This document shows, piece by piece, positions 1-8,540 of a stretch of DNA of 55,005 nucleotides. A program made the translations under genes and the position numbers. The DNA is from a virus: IMG/VR virus record IMGVR_UViG_3300031539_000039, positions 1 through 55,005 of that record, one strand, 5' to 3'. The stretch's first letter is position 1. Each line of letters opens with the position of its first letter. The notes beneath the pieces are model-generated. The model searched no databases and had not been told where the DNA came from. It saw nothing but the letters and a program-made list of their open reading frames with translations.

Positions 1-198
1 TCTGGAGCCTTCTGGTTTTATGGTTTGATGTACGAGAAGGCTCCAGATGCCTGCGAGATGTTACTGGAGGCGTTGAATATGCCGATGAAATGGTCACTGA
101 ACAATCTGATCATATACATAGAGCACCCACTATTCCGTGGAGCCGCTAACGGATACTGGTACCCGGAGAAGAGAGAGGTACACTGGAGGTCAGAGTAA
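1..198 (+). CDS. DUF483-like protein, C-terminal part (continues from 54251)
   Basis: This is the 3' end of the gene that begins at 54251 and crosses the circle junction. In the joined frame the protein ends ...EVHWRSE with TAA at 196-198. The first 11 bases here do not belong to the gene, because the true upstream sequence is at 54869-54879. The stop codon overlaps the ATG of the next gene (TAATG), so the two are translationally coupled. See the 54251 entry for the function. Confidence 0.8.
   Translation, partial: SGAFWFYGLMYEKAPDACEMLLEALNMPMKWSLNNLIIYIEHPLFRGAANGYWYPEKREVHWRSE
12..137. repeat. Terminal direct repeat, left copy (circular junction)
   Basis: These 126 bases are identical to 54880-55005. 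A coding frame starting at 54251 continues without a break through the repeat into positions 138-198. This is what a circular or circularly permuted genome gives when the assembler leaves an overlap. Bases 1-11 do not match the sequence before the right copy and look like an artefact. Confidence 0.95.
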
Positions 199-665
199 TG
201 CTGCTCGATATACAGCTGAATCACTTTGGAAGAGGTTCGTGCACTATCAATCCCAGTCAACGACTCGTCAAAATAGGAATTGATCTGGCCTTGCAAGAGT
301 GGATATTAAAACACACAGGACTGATGTATCCGAATCCGAAAACCTATGCCTTTCCGTCCTATGCCTCATATATGGAATACAGCATAGCCCACGTTATTGC
401 GCACGAGGCTCTACATCAGGTTATCTACGATGAAGAAGGCTTTAGAGCCTGTAAAATGCTAGACAACGTTGACCAGTATGGAACCATGACGATGAGATAC
501 GGATATGAAGAGGACGTGTACTGGGGGATACAGTTTCGAAGAGTCCAATGGTGGAGGATATTCGACAATGATTTTGTGTTGAGGTATGACCTCCTGAAAA
601 AATTTGATGAGGCTCAAAGTAGATTGCAGGATAGGTTTGATAGGCAGGTGGAATTAGATAAATAA
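198..665 (+). CDS. Putative HExxH zinc metallopeptidase-like protein
   Basis: A 155-residue protein with H69-E70-x-x-H73 in the stretch AHVIAHEALHQV. That is the arrangement of zincin metallopeptidases, where the two histidines bind zinc and the glutamate activates water. I cannot place a third zinc ligand with certainty, and no signal peptide is visible. The ATG overlaps the stop of the DUF483-like gene, so it sits in the rightward accessory operon behind the radical SAM gene. A peptidase there could process a modified peptide or act on the cell surface. That role is inferred, and a non-catalytic protein is possible. Confidence 0.6.
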   Translation: MLLDIQLNHFGRGSCTINPSQRLVKIGIDLALQEWILKHTGLMYPNPKTYAFPSYASYMEYSIAHVIAHEALHQVIYDEEGFRACKMLDNVDQYGTMTMRYGYEEDVYWGIQFRRVQWWRIFDNDFVLRYDLLKKFDEAQSRLQDRFDRQVELDK

Positions 666-693
666 CGCAGAGAAGAATCACATCCTTTTAGGT

Positions 694-1362
694 ATGGACT
701 CCTGCCGATGGGATTCATTTACAATAGCAGATACACCGAACATAGACTCCCTAGGGAAGGCCATAAAGGTTCACTCGCCCGCAGGATGGACAGCGCCATC
801 AATGTTTCATCTGCTGACAAATGCACCATATTTCGGAAATCCTCGAACGAGATTCGTCCCTACCGAAAAAGGGGTCATCTGGGTTCCAAAGACTATGGCT
901 CAAAAGGGCTATCACAACGTCTTCTTTACCCCAAACCAAGTGATATACAAATACACTCATGCATTCCGACAGGGATTTCATGAAGTGGATTGGTACTGGG
1001 GAGAGTTCAAATATACGGCTAACCGTGACGTGGATAACGTAATTCGGGTCTTAAAAGAAGTAGAACAACCTAAATTCATACTAACCCTCTGTATGGCTAC
1101 ACACAAACCATTTGCATATAAAAAGGACCTTCCGAAAGAGTTTTTTGAGTCACCCACGCAAGGGATAGAATTTCAGGTTAGATCGATCGAGTCCTTAGAT
1201 AAGGAATTCGGTAGGGTACTGGATGTAGCCGAGAACGCCATCATAACCGTGTATTCAGATCATGGAACGTTGTTTAAAGAGTTAGAGGGCTATGACGGAC
1301 ATGGTCAGTGGCTGATGCATCCCAAACTGTTCGAGGTGCCGTTCATCCGTGGTAAAGTTTAG
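694..1362 (+). CDS. Sulfatase/alkaline-phosphatase-fold protein (phospho- or sulfo-group transferase or hydrolase)
   Basis: The order of motifs fits the sulfatase/phosphoethanolamine-transferase superfamily: N-terminal MDSCRWDSF (metal-binding Asp), then GWTAPSMFHLLT with Thr at the nucleophile position, then VYSDHGTL, GHGQW and VPFI near the end. At 222 residues it is much shorter than normal (400-550). The natural N-terminus would include NHILLG just upstream of the ATG at 694. No ATG, GTG or TTG precedes it in frame, but an ATA at 658 sits behind an AGGTGGA ribosome site. It probably acts on surface glycans with its glycosyltransferase neighbours. Substrate unknown. Confidence 0.65.
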   Translation: MDSCRWDSFTIADTPNIDSLGKAIKVHSPAGWTAPSMFHLLTNAPYFGNPRTRFVPTEKGVIWVPKTMAQKGYHNVFFTPNQVIYKYTHAFRQGFHEVDWYWGEFKYTANRDVDNVIRVLKEVEQPKFILTLCMATHKPFAYKKDLPKEFFESPTQGIEFQVRSIESLDKEFGRVLDVAENAIITVYSDHGTLFKELEGYDGHGQWLMHPKLFEVPFIRGKV

Positions 1363-2113
1363 CGGAGTATTCAGGTGTTATAAAAGACCTAACCTCACAG
1401 AGTTGTGCCTCCGAAGGATTATGGAGATGATGGAGCCGTATGACTTTGAACTCATTATGCTCTACGATGGTGACGACGAGAAATATATCAACCGTATGAA
1501 ACGGTTCTGTGATTTCAGTCACATAGTTTCAAATCCAAATAAGAAATATACGTTGGGGGAGCAGACAAACAAGGCAGTTGACTTATGTAGTGGTAGATAT
1601 TTCATGCACTTCGAAAACGACTACTATTGGGTTCATGGGTGTATGGAAGATGCGGTGGAGGCCATGAATTACGTGGATGTCGTTCGGTTGACGATGTTCC
1701 CCTTCAGCCGGAATAATTGTGAGAAGACCATGGGGAACATCGGGGTGTTTAAGGCAAATGTGGGTTACAGATTTAGTTTGAATCCACACCTTAGAAAAGA
1801 GAGATACCCTGTTGGTAGATTCTCACATACTGGAAGCTGGGTCGTCGAACCAGAGTATGTGGAGAGATTCAACAAGTCTGATAAGGTTGGAGGGTGTCTG
1901 TTGAAAAACAACTTTATCCATCTCGGCTTATATAATTCAAACGGACATTTCAGCCCAGGGCACACATCTTATTTCTTAGGATACAACTGGAGAAAACAAC
2001 AAGATGAACTTGATCCCGTCAGAACATTCACCTCTATCTGTGACAACGAAGAGTATATAGAATTATTCGGGGAATATTTACGTAGTAGTGGTGGAGAGAA
2101 ATGGTTGAACTAA
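1349..2113 (+). CDS. GT-A fold (GT2-like) glycosyltransferase
   Basis: A 254-residue protein that opens with a beta strand followed by CYKRPN, as GT2 enzymes do. It then has a LYDGDDEKY segment and FMHFENDYYW, where the E-N-D stands in for the DxD metal/nucleotide-sugar motif. No membrane segment is seen, so it is probably cytoplasmic. It overlaps the sulfatase-like gene by 14 bases and the nucleotidyltransferase gene by 13, placing it in a tightly coupled operon. Donor and acceptor sugars cannot be told from the sequence. Sequence similarity to GT2 is remote, so the call is moderate. Confidence 0.6.
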   Translation: MVKFSGVFRCYKRPNLTELCLRRIMEMMEPYDFELIMLYDGDDEKYINRMKRFCDFSHIVSNPNKKYTLGEQTNKAVDLCSGRYFMHFENDYYWVHGCMEDAVEAMNYVDVVRLTMFPFSRNNCEKTMGNIGVFKANVGYRFSLNPHLRKERYPVGRFSHTGSWVVEPEYVERFNKSDKVGGCLLKNNFIHLGLYNSNGHFSPGHTSYFLGYNWRKQQDELDPVRTFTSICDNEEYIELFGEYLRSSGGEKWLN

Positions 2114-2865
2114 ACGGTAAGTTATTCGATGTAGAAAACATGACCACGCAACAGCGTGATAGAGGACTAGAGATAGTTCTGGAAAACTGTGGAGAACAAG
2201 CAGAGGTTGTCCTCTGTAGCCTCACAGGATCAAGAGCCTTCGGTTGGGGCGGGGACAGATACGATATGGACATCCATGGAGTGATCGCATCCCAAGGGCC
2301 TGGTTGGGACAATATGCATACCGGTAAGTTCGGTTACGACATCTCGATGTACAACTTCGACGTGTTCCTGATGGGTATGAGAGACCGGTGGATACTGTAC
2401 GAGAATTTATCAAATCCAATCTTCATTCACAAAGACTTCGACTTCAAAGGATTCCTATCCTTCTGCTGCCCGTTCCATGTCAAGCACCAGATGGGCACCA
2501 TAGAGATGGAGTTGCATACTTTGAGAAACAAGGAGACAATGCGAAAAGCCTTACACTGCTACCGACAGTTGGCCAATTCGCTGTGGTTCTTACAAACCGG
2601 TGAGGTACAGATTGATATAGGGAAAATTTATGAGAAATTCGAGATGGGTGAGTTTCCAAAGCTCTGTGAGTTTTACAAGGCGAGACAGTTAGGAGCTAAG
2701 TTAGACTGGCAGAAGATTTGGGCTGAACTGGGTGGATTGAAAGTTCAGATGGATCAACTGTTGGAAGAAAAACAAGACATATTTGATAAGGAGAGATTTG
2801 AGGAGTGGAAACAAGAAATGGTGGTGAAATTTATTGACTACAATATCAGGCGTCCTAACTTTTAG
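2101..2865 (+). CDS. Nucleotidyltransferase (RlaP-like, polymerase-beta fold)
   Basis: A 254-residue protein with TGSRAFGWGGDRYDMDIHG near residue 42. That is the GS-x(n)-D-x-D signature of polymerase-beta-type nucleotidyltransferases in the form used by the DUF4269/RlaP-like group. The two aspartates would bind the catalytic magnesium. The C-terminal half is helical and may bind the substrate. It could adenylylate or uridylylate a sugar, a protein or an RNA end; the sequence does not decide. It overlaps both neighbours in the rightward operon, between two glycosyltransferases. Confidence 0.65.
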   Translation: MVELNGKLFDVENMTTQQRDRGLEIVLENCGEQAEVVLCSLTGSRAFGWGGDRYDMDIHGVIASQGPGWDNMHTGKFGYDISMYNFDVFLMGMRDRWILYENLSNPIFIHKDFDFKGFLSFCCPFHVKHQMGTIEMELHTLRNKETMRKALHCYRQLANSLWFLQTGEVQIDIGKIYEKFEMGEFPKLCEFYKARQLGAKLDWQKIWAELGGLKVQMDQLLEEKQDIFDKERFEEWKQEMVVKFIDYNIRRPNF

Positions 2866-3664
2866 GAACTGCATCAAGACAGGGTATCCATTCCTGGAGG
2901 CCATCCTATCTGTCCTACCGATAGTAGATGAGTATCGGATAAATGACGGCGGATCAATCGATGGCACTAAAGAGTGGCTACAAAAACTGAAGGATGTATT
3001 CCCAGATAAGATCATACTTTACGACATGCAAGACTACCCATCAGATAGATGGGAGTGTGTTAGTGAGCAATATAATAAAATGATCGAGGACTCAACTGGA
3101 GACTGGATGTTTCAAGGTGACGCGGATGAGGTAATCCATGAGCAAGACATCGGCGCCCTCAAGGCTGTAATCGAAAACATCTCTGATGATGTGGATGTAC
3201 TAAGGTTCCCAAGACGAGAAATTGGAGGATGGATGAGACTATCAGGTGCCGATAAACCATACCATCCATGTCGAGCGGTTAGAAACATTCCCGGGCTATA
3301 CCAAAAATGGGAGAGCCACGGCGGCGATGAGTTCTTAGACGAAGCCGGATGGATAAAAGAGCCGCGAAGACAGAAAAGCGATGTAATGATTTGGCATTTA
3401 TATACGGTTTTCCCGGGGAACAATATGGAGAAATGGAAAAATGACGCAACATACGTTGCAACCGGTGATGATCATAGAGTTAGGATATTCGAAGAACGTA
3501 AGAACAAGAGATGGTCTTCAGGTATAGATAGAGTCATCGTTAATCCAATTCCTAACTTACCGGCACTTGTGAAGGATATGGTGGGATGGGATAAATACAA
3601 GGTTAGAGGGACGCTTTTAGATATAGATTGGTTGAATTTTGTCACTGGTCTACGTTACGGTTAG
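2834..3664 (+). CDS. GT2-family glycosyltransferase
   Basis: A 276-residue GT-A enzyme. It has a typical N-terminal strand, then INDGGSIDGT (donor-binding region) and FQGDADEV carrying the D-A-D metal motif. The family transfers a sugar from a nucleotide-sugar to an acceptor in the cytoplasm. I take the TTG at 2834 as the start because GGTGGTGA lies about 7 bases before it and no other start is available. The gene overlaps the nucleotidyltransferase by 32 bases. It ends the rightward operon and runs up against the leftward His-rich repeat gene with a 4-base overlap of stops. Confidence 0.75.
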   Translation: MTTISGVLTFRNCIKTGYPFLEAILSVLPIVDEYRINDGGSIDGTKEWLQKLKDVFPDKIILYDMQDYPSDRWECVSEQYNKMIEDSTGDWMFQGDADEVIHEQDIGALKAVIENISDDVDVLRFPRREIGGWMRLSGADKPYHPCRAVRNIPGLYQKWESHGGDEFLDEAGWIKEPRRQKSDVMIWHLYTVFPGNNMEKWKNDATYVATGDDHRVRIFEERKNKRWSSGIDRVIVNPIPNLPALVKDMVGWDKYKVRGTLLDIDWLNFVTGLRYG

Positions 3665-4821
3665 ACATCTGCATGTATAACAAAGGGTGGGCTGTTAGTA
3701 TGTGGGGTATCGCTGAAAGGTGTGTTGCTGTGAACGTTCATGAACGGGAAGTTAACATGACTCGGATTATCAGCAAACGGAATGTTTGAGTGGTCGCCAT
3801 GGGGCGGAAAGTTTACGTGCGATGGGTTATCGGCAAACGGAACGTTTGAGTGATCACCGTGAACTGGAAAGTTTATGTGGTTATCAGAGTAGAAGGGAGT
3901 ATTTGAGTGATCACTATGAGCTGGGAAATTTACATGGCTGTCAGGATATGCTGGGGTATTTGAATGGCTATCCCTGAACGAGGTATTACTGAAGGGGCTA
4001 TTTGAGTGGTCATTGTGAGCAGGAAAGTTTACGTGGCTATCACTATAGGTAGGAACGTTTGAGTGGTCACTATAGGCTGGAAAATTGACGTGACCAACAT
4101 CTGAGTGGTTAGAGTGTGCCTGATCAGTAAATTCATCACTATGTGACGTATCAACATACGAGTGGTCAGAATGGCCTTGATCAGAAAACGCATTACTGTG
4201 TGCTGTGTTACTAAACGGTCTATCTGAATGATCGTTACTATGTGCCGTATCAGTAAACGGATGGTTACTATGAACTTGGTCAGAATAGTCATTACTATGT
4301 ACTGTATCAGAGAAAGGATGGTTAGAGTGTACTTGGTCGATATATTCGTCACTATGGGGCGTATCTCCAAACGGTTGATTAGAGTGTACTTGGTCAGTAT
4401 ACTCATTACTGTGAGGATTATCTCCAAACGGTTGATTAGAGTGTACCTGAACTGGAACATTGCTATGAGGCAAATCTCCGAATGGACAGTCCTGATGCCC
4501 AGTTTCCCGTAGCAACCTGAAAGCCCTTGGCACTCCAGCCGTCGGCTGATAATCCCACGCACTGGCCGATGGATCCGCTCGGGGGACCGTATAAATGGAG
4601 TAAGTTGTTATATTCTTGTGAACACGGGGAACTCCACCAACTCCACCAACTTCCTCAGCTGGGAGGACTAAGCATATTTCACTATTCGCTGAGTTATAAT
4701 GATCGCAGTCACTATGGCAGACATCTTGGTGAGGTGGGCCAGCAACGTCAGCAAATGGAATGTTGGAATGCACTACATCACCGTGATGGTGAATAAACAG
4801 ACCGCGATACATAGTCGGCAT
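3661..4821 (-). CDS. His-Ser-Asn/Asp repeat protein (candidate substrate or metal-binding virion protein)
   Basis: A 386-residue protein, most of it a degenerate repeat. It has roughly two dozen short units built on HSN or HSD plus PF(A/S/G)D or VNFP (for example VHSNQPFGDTPHSDEY), and later units of the type HGDHSN..PFADNPSHVNFP. It is very rich in His, Ser, Asn and Asp and almost free of Lys; Cys occurs only at C36 and C47. No membrane segment or signal peptide is seen. It is the last gene of the leftward tail operon, 12 bases after the tail-tip gene, with GAGGG before the ATG. It may be a tail or spike component that binds metal, or a target of the radical SAM enzyme at 52968, which carries PHGDH repeats itself. 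No family was recognised. Confidence 0.7.
   Translation of the reverse strand: MPTMYRGLFIHHHGDVVHSNIPFADVAGPPHQDVCHSDCDHYNSANSEICLVLPAEEVGGVGGVPRVHKNITTYSIYTVPRADPSASAWDYQPTAGVPRAFRLLRETGHQDCPFGDLPHSNVPVQVHSNQPFGDNPHSNEYTDQVHSNQPFGDTPHSDEYIDQVHSNHPFSDTVHSNDYSDQVHSNHPFTDTAHSNDHSDRPFSNTAHSNAFSDQGHSDHSYVDTSHSDEFTDQAHSNHSDVGHVNFPAYSDHSNVPTYSDSHVNFPAHNDHSNSPFSNTSFRDSHSNTPAYPDSHVNFPAHSDHSNTPFYSDNHINFPVHGDHSNVPFADNPSHVNFPPHGDHSNIPFADNPSHVNFPFMNVHSNTPFSDTPHTNSPPFVIHADV
3680..4720 (-). repeat. Degenerate tandem repeat coding for H-S-N/D units
   Basis: The DNA repeats with the protein. Words such as gagtgg/gagtgt (coding for HS), aaacgg/gaaagg and gttacgtg/gttaacatg recur every 30-66 bases. The units diverge more at 3' codon positions than in the His/Ser/Asp positions, so the repeat looks kept for its protein. 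Such an array can expand or contract by slippage. Confidence 0.75.
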
Positions 4822-4833
4822 TCAGTCTTCCCT

Positions 4834-7800
4834 CTAAAGGTCGTTCCTCAACCAGATGTCGCCACTCGCAAGAGCCGCAGGATCTGCACCAACAGATGGA
4901 ATCCGGAGATTATCAGCCACCTGCACCTTATCGGGGAGCACCCATCCAGTCATGTAGGTGTACTGGGCCCCTCCGCCGGGAACAATGTAGATGTCGTCTC
5001 CTGCACCTGATGTGAGAAGAAGATCCTCTGCTGAGGCTAACTGAAGATAAGGATTAGCCCCGCCTATGCCGTAAACCCATCCACGGAAGACCCCCGCAGC
5101 ATCATTGAAAAAGATGAAGGTTCCGTTGATTGTTATACCCAACGCATCAAGTATGACTGTACCGCCACCAGCGAGAATCTTTCCATCAGTGGCTTGGAAG
5201 AGTGCCTGTAATGCTCCAGCTGCACCCTTTCCTTTAATACCATTCCGAGTGATGATAACTCCAGGGTCCCCAATCCCATCCGTCCAAGAGACTCCATCAG
5301 AAGTTTTCATTATCTTACCTATCAGAGCGTCACCAGTGAGCAAGATGGTATCTATTACCCCAGCACCCAAGAAGTCAAGAGTTTTACTCCCTCCTCGGGT
5401 GAATACAGGGAATATAAATGGTTCTTGCCCAGCTGCAGTGGTCACCCTGGCAATTATTCCCACTGTATCTCCTACAGCATTGGCATATGTGTTAGTCAGT
5501 GTAACTCCAGCACCCGTAGTGAATATCGCCCAATAGGTGTTATCAAGAGCAAGTGTATGATCAGTTCCATTAGCAATGTTTTGAGTTGTTCCATCTGCAA
5601 ACCAAACTGCAGGAGCAGCCCCCGTCCATTTAACTGCGTCAGTAACCGATACAATCATCTGCTCATCGTCAGTATTGTCCGCACCCGCAAGGGTGGTAGT
5701 TAAGGTGACTGATGCTCCTCCGCCTCCAACAGAATCTACTATTTTACCAGTACAATTATGTAACCATGGCGGCTCAGAGTTTTGAATTAATATCACATCT
5801 CCAGCGACGAAGTCTGAAAATGGTATCCCAGCAGATGCAGTGATTACAGCCTTCCCGGCACCATTATCAACATCAATATCAAGAGTCACAGTACTAGTAG
5901 CCACTACTCTGATGGCTTCAACTAGTACTGCACTATCAAATGGCTGTATACCTTTCTTTAGCTGTGTCGCGGATAGGGTTCCCGAGATGGTTGTCGCGGC
6001 AAAGTTGATCAGCGTCCACACGCCGGTCCACTCGTACCAGAGATCGTTAGTAGTGTCGTGCCACGTATCCCCGATAACTTCTCCGTTTGCAGGCGGTCCA
6101 GGAAAGGCCCGGTGCATGGTGATAGGGCCACGTACCCAAATCCCAGCGGTTTCATCCCACCGGTACCAGACGCCCTCATTGCCGTAGTAAACTCCCGGTA
6201 CACCTACATCCGTCGTGAGGTGGTGCATGTCCTCGTTGACAGGGTCAGTTGGGAATGCGGCTCCCTCGGTGAACCCCATACGGTCGCCCGTCAAGATGTC
6301 CCCAAGGAAGAGATCCCAGTCATCCATAGAGCCCTTGAACCCACGGTTCTGGCGGCGGAGCTCAGCGAGCATAGCGGCGTTAGGGTCCGTCGACCTGATA
6401 ACCCGGCCCGCATCAGCGTCAGTCGACACAAGATCGTAGGTCGTCCAGAAGTCGAATCCCCTAACATCAGACTTCTTTCTGAGGATGTGCTGAAGCCGGA
6501 CGATGATGTACTTCGTTAGTGCGTCTACCCCATGCTGGGGTGCCCGTACATGTACATATTGAGCCGCGTACAGGGTATCCACCTGGCCCTTAGCGACGGC
6601 CTTGAACTTAACTAGGGGATACCGCTTCATGAGCAGCACCCGGTCGCCATATGCCTTCAGCTGGGGCATCGACCGGAGCTCGTTACGGTACTCAGGGTAC
6701 ATCCTGTCATCGTACAGGCCTCTGCTCCCTGCATCCGCTGTAGTGTATTTCGCCTCTAGGCTGGGGATCGTCCAGCCGTCGATCCACACTATCCCGTTCT
6801 CGGCGTGAGGGTACTTGAAACCCATCTGAACTACATTATTCCAGTTAAACGGTGCCACCGATCCGGCGGCGAAGGTCCAGTAGCCATTCATCTCGGCACC
6901 CGTGGCCCTGATCGGGTTACCGTCGTGGTCCCCAAGGGGGTACGTGATCACGCTCCACTTACCGGCGCCAATATTCCAGTCTGGAATGTCTTCGGTGATG
7001 CCTTTACTCCCAGCCCCAGACTTCCTCCGGATGAACACAATCTCCTTCCCACCATCATCTACCAGGAATGGTCTGAAGTTGAACCGATCTTCAGCATCTC
7101 TCTCGCCTTTGATAAGCACCTTCGCCTGACAGAAAGGGGACAGGTCAATGGAGCCGGTGTAGCCGTATAGTGTACCCGCGAAGTTCAGGTAGGCGCTTGA
7201 GGCGCCAGTACATGTCAACTCGATGCTGCCGAGGCCGTAGATGAAGTGGGTGGTAGTTTCGCTGGCGATAGCCCCGCCACCGCCGGCGGTCCAACCTGTG
7301 GGGTTCTCCTCGGTGTAGTGGTCCTTGACGTTTCCGGCGGAGATCTCAATGATGTTCCTAATATCCCCGCCCTCCTGCTCAAACTCGTCGAAGGAAAGCA
7401 GGTTGTTTGTGGGGTCCCCAACTAGGCTGATGAGGTCAACGGTGGAATCAATGGTGCCTGATGCGAAGATATGAAGCTCGTTAGCGTTGTCAATGTAGGA
7501 GTCGTATGCCATCAGGTCACATATCTCACGAACAGCGTCACAGAGGAAGGTTCTCTTTCCCTCATACTTGATGCTCGGGGTTCCACCTGGGTCTGCATAT
7601 GTCCAGGGGTCGTTTGCTCCTCCAAACATGGAGAATATGTCGAGGAGTATCGCCCCCCCTGGCTGGGTTTTGTACTTCTTCGTGAAGTAAAGGTCAGCCC
7701 CATACCGACCGTAATCCGTGCCAGTTATTAGGAGTTCATTGGTATAGACTCCCTTCTCAGTCAGGTATGGCACCACGTCCTTAACCTTGCCCGCGAATAT

Positions 7801-7986
7801 TGGAGCCCCATTGATGGCGAGGGCGATCGCGTCGTTTGAGGCGAATGTGCCGCCCCAGATGTCGGCCGGGTTCGCCAGCCTTATCTTGCAAGTGCCAATG
7901 TTGTTAACCTTGTTCTTCTGAACATCAGAATCCACCACATAGTTACTGACAACGTTCCCGCCTATCGTGCACGTCGTGTCAGTCAT
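4834..7986 (-). CDS. Tail tip / baseplate hub-like protein with C-terminal fibre region
   Basis: A 1050-residue protein. The first ~400 residues resemble baseplate-hub/gpD-like proteins: a beta-rich start (residues 1-90) with NNIGTCKIRL and a repeated LLITGTDYGRYG-type segment, then LCDAVREICDLMAYDSYID. The middle contains a short Trp-rich domain near residues 600-650 (GDTWHDTTNDLWYEW) common in virion fibres. The last 350 residues are Gly/Ala/Thr-rich beta repeats ending with a PSVGADPAALASGDIW segment typical of fibre ends. It would sit at the tail end and contact the host. It overlaps the 7983 gene by 4 bases (ATGA). Confidence 0.65.
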   Translation of the reverse strand: MTDTTCTIGGNVVSNYVVDSDVQKNKVNNIGTCKIRLANPADIWGGTFASNDAIALAINGAPIFAGKVKDVVPYLTEKGVYTNELLITGTDYGRYGADLYFTKKYKTQPGGAILLDIFSMFGGANDPWTYADPGGTPSIKYEGKRTFLCDAVREICDLMAYDSYIDNANELHIFASGTIDSTVDLISLVGDPTNNLLSFDEFEQEGGDIRNIIEISAGNVKDHYTEENPTGWTAGGGGAIASETTTHFIYGLGSIELTCTGASSAYLNFAGTLYGYTGSIDLSPFCQAKVLIKGERDAEDRFNFRPFLVDDGGKEIVFIRRKSGAGSKGITEDIPDWNIGAGKWSVITYPLGDHDGNPIRATGAEMNGYWTFAAGSVAPFNWNNVVQMGFKYPHAENGIVWIDGWTIPSLEAKYTTADAGSRGLYDDRMYPEYRNELRSMPQLKAYGDRVLLMKRYPLVKFKAVAKGQVDTLYAAQYVHVRAPQHGVDALTKYIIVRLQHILRKKSDVRGFDFWTTYDLVSTDADAGRVIRSTDPNAAMLAELRRQNRGFKGSMDDWDLFLGDILTGDRMGFTEGAAFPTDPVNEDMHHLTTDVGVPGVYYGNEGVWYRWDETAGIWVRGPITMHRAFPGPPANGEVIGDTWHDTTNDLWYEWTGVWTLINFAATTISGTLSATQLKKGIQPFDSAVLVEAIRVVATSTVTLDIDVDNGAGKAVITASAGIPFSDFVAGDVILIQNSEPPWLHNCTGKIVDSVGGGGASVTLTTTLAGADNTDDEQMIVSVTDAVKWTGAAPAVWFADGTTQNIANGTDHTLALDNTYWAIFTTGAGVTLTNTYANAVGDTVGIIARVTTAAGQEPFIFPVFTRGGSKTLDFLGAGVIDTILLTGDALIGKIMKTSDGVSWTDGIGDPGVIITRNGIKGKGAAGALQALFQATDGKILAGGGTVILDALGITINGTFIFFNDAAGVFRGWVYGIGGANPYLQLASAEDLLLTSGAGDDIYIVPGGGAQYTYMTGWVLPDKVQVADNLRIPSVGADPAALASGDIWLRNDL

Positions 7987-8540
7987 GGTAAGTTCTCATC
8001 TCCTATATCCCATGACATGATGGCTGGTTCCGAGGGTGAAACCGTGTATCTAACGTACAGTGCCCGCATGTAATCCTCTGCCGCCGCGAAGAAGTCTCCC
8101 TTAGACTTCTCAACAGACGCCTCCCAGTCAGTCACCCAGCCAGTCTGCTCCCGGCTCAACATCTCCCACTCATCATGCGTAAGATCAAGACCATCCCGGA
8201 CCATGGTCTCATGGGCGCCTCGATCCCGAATGATCTGCTCCTCCATCCTTGCGAGCTTATCGACTAGGGTCATAATAACCTGCACGAGAAGCAGTGCCGC
8301 AGCGATTGGGCCAAGCCCTATGCCCCCCGCCTCTAGGGTGGTACCCAGTGCTTTAATCCTCTGTTGAAGCATGTTCGCCTCCCTGAGGAGGGGCAGCTGT
8401 GTGAGAACCGCCTTTGTGCTGGCGTCGAGTTTAGCTGTATCTACATCCATCTTCTTTATGCGTGTCATCGATGTGTCAAGTTTGCCGGTGAGTGCAGTTA
8501 ACTCGGTGTCGTCAATCTGGATGTAGATTCTTTCAGTCAT
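7983..8540 (-). CDS. Short tail protein with one hydrophobic segment (possible mini tape measure)
   Basis: A 185-residue protein with heptad-rich helices (residues 10-70), a hydrophobic stretch at about 75-95 (GPIAAALLLVQVIMTLV) and a helical C-terminus. It lies where a tape-measure gene normally lies, between the tail-tube/chaperone region and the hub gene. It has the hydrophobic, helical look of a tape measure but is several times shorter than siphovirus ones. No other tape-measure candidate exists in the window. If it is the tape measure the tail must be very short. This is a position-based inference. Confidence 0.45.
   Translation of the reverse strand: MTERIYIQIDDTELTALTGKLDTSMTRIKKMDVDTAKLDASTKAVLTQLPLLREANMLQQRIKALGTTLEAGGIGLGPIAAALLLVQVIMTLVDKLARMEEQIIRDRGAHETMVRDGLDLTHDEWEMLSREQTGWVTDWEASVEKSKGDFFAAAEDYMRALYVRYTVSPSEPAIMSWDIGDENLP

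Noticed and set aside
4029-4562. 177-residue minus-strand frame and the plus-strand frames over the His-repeat gene
   Set aside because: They are shadows created by the repeat; they are Ile/Thr- or Arg/Met-rich without domain features.
3661-4821. Diversity-generating retroelement acting on the repeat or fibre genes
   Set aside because: No reverse transcriptase gene and no template/variable repeat pair with A-specific changes was seen.
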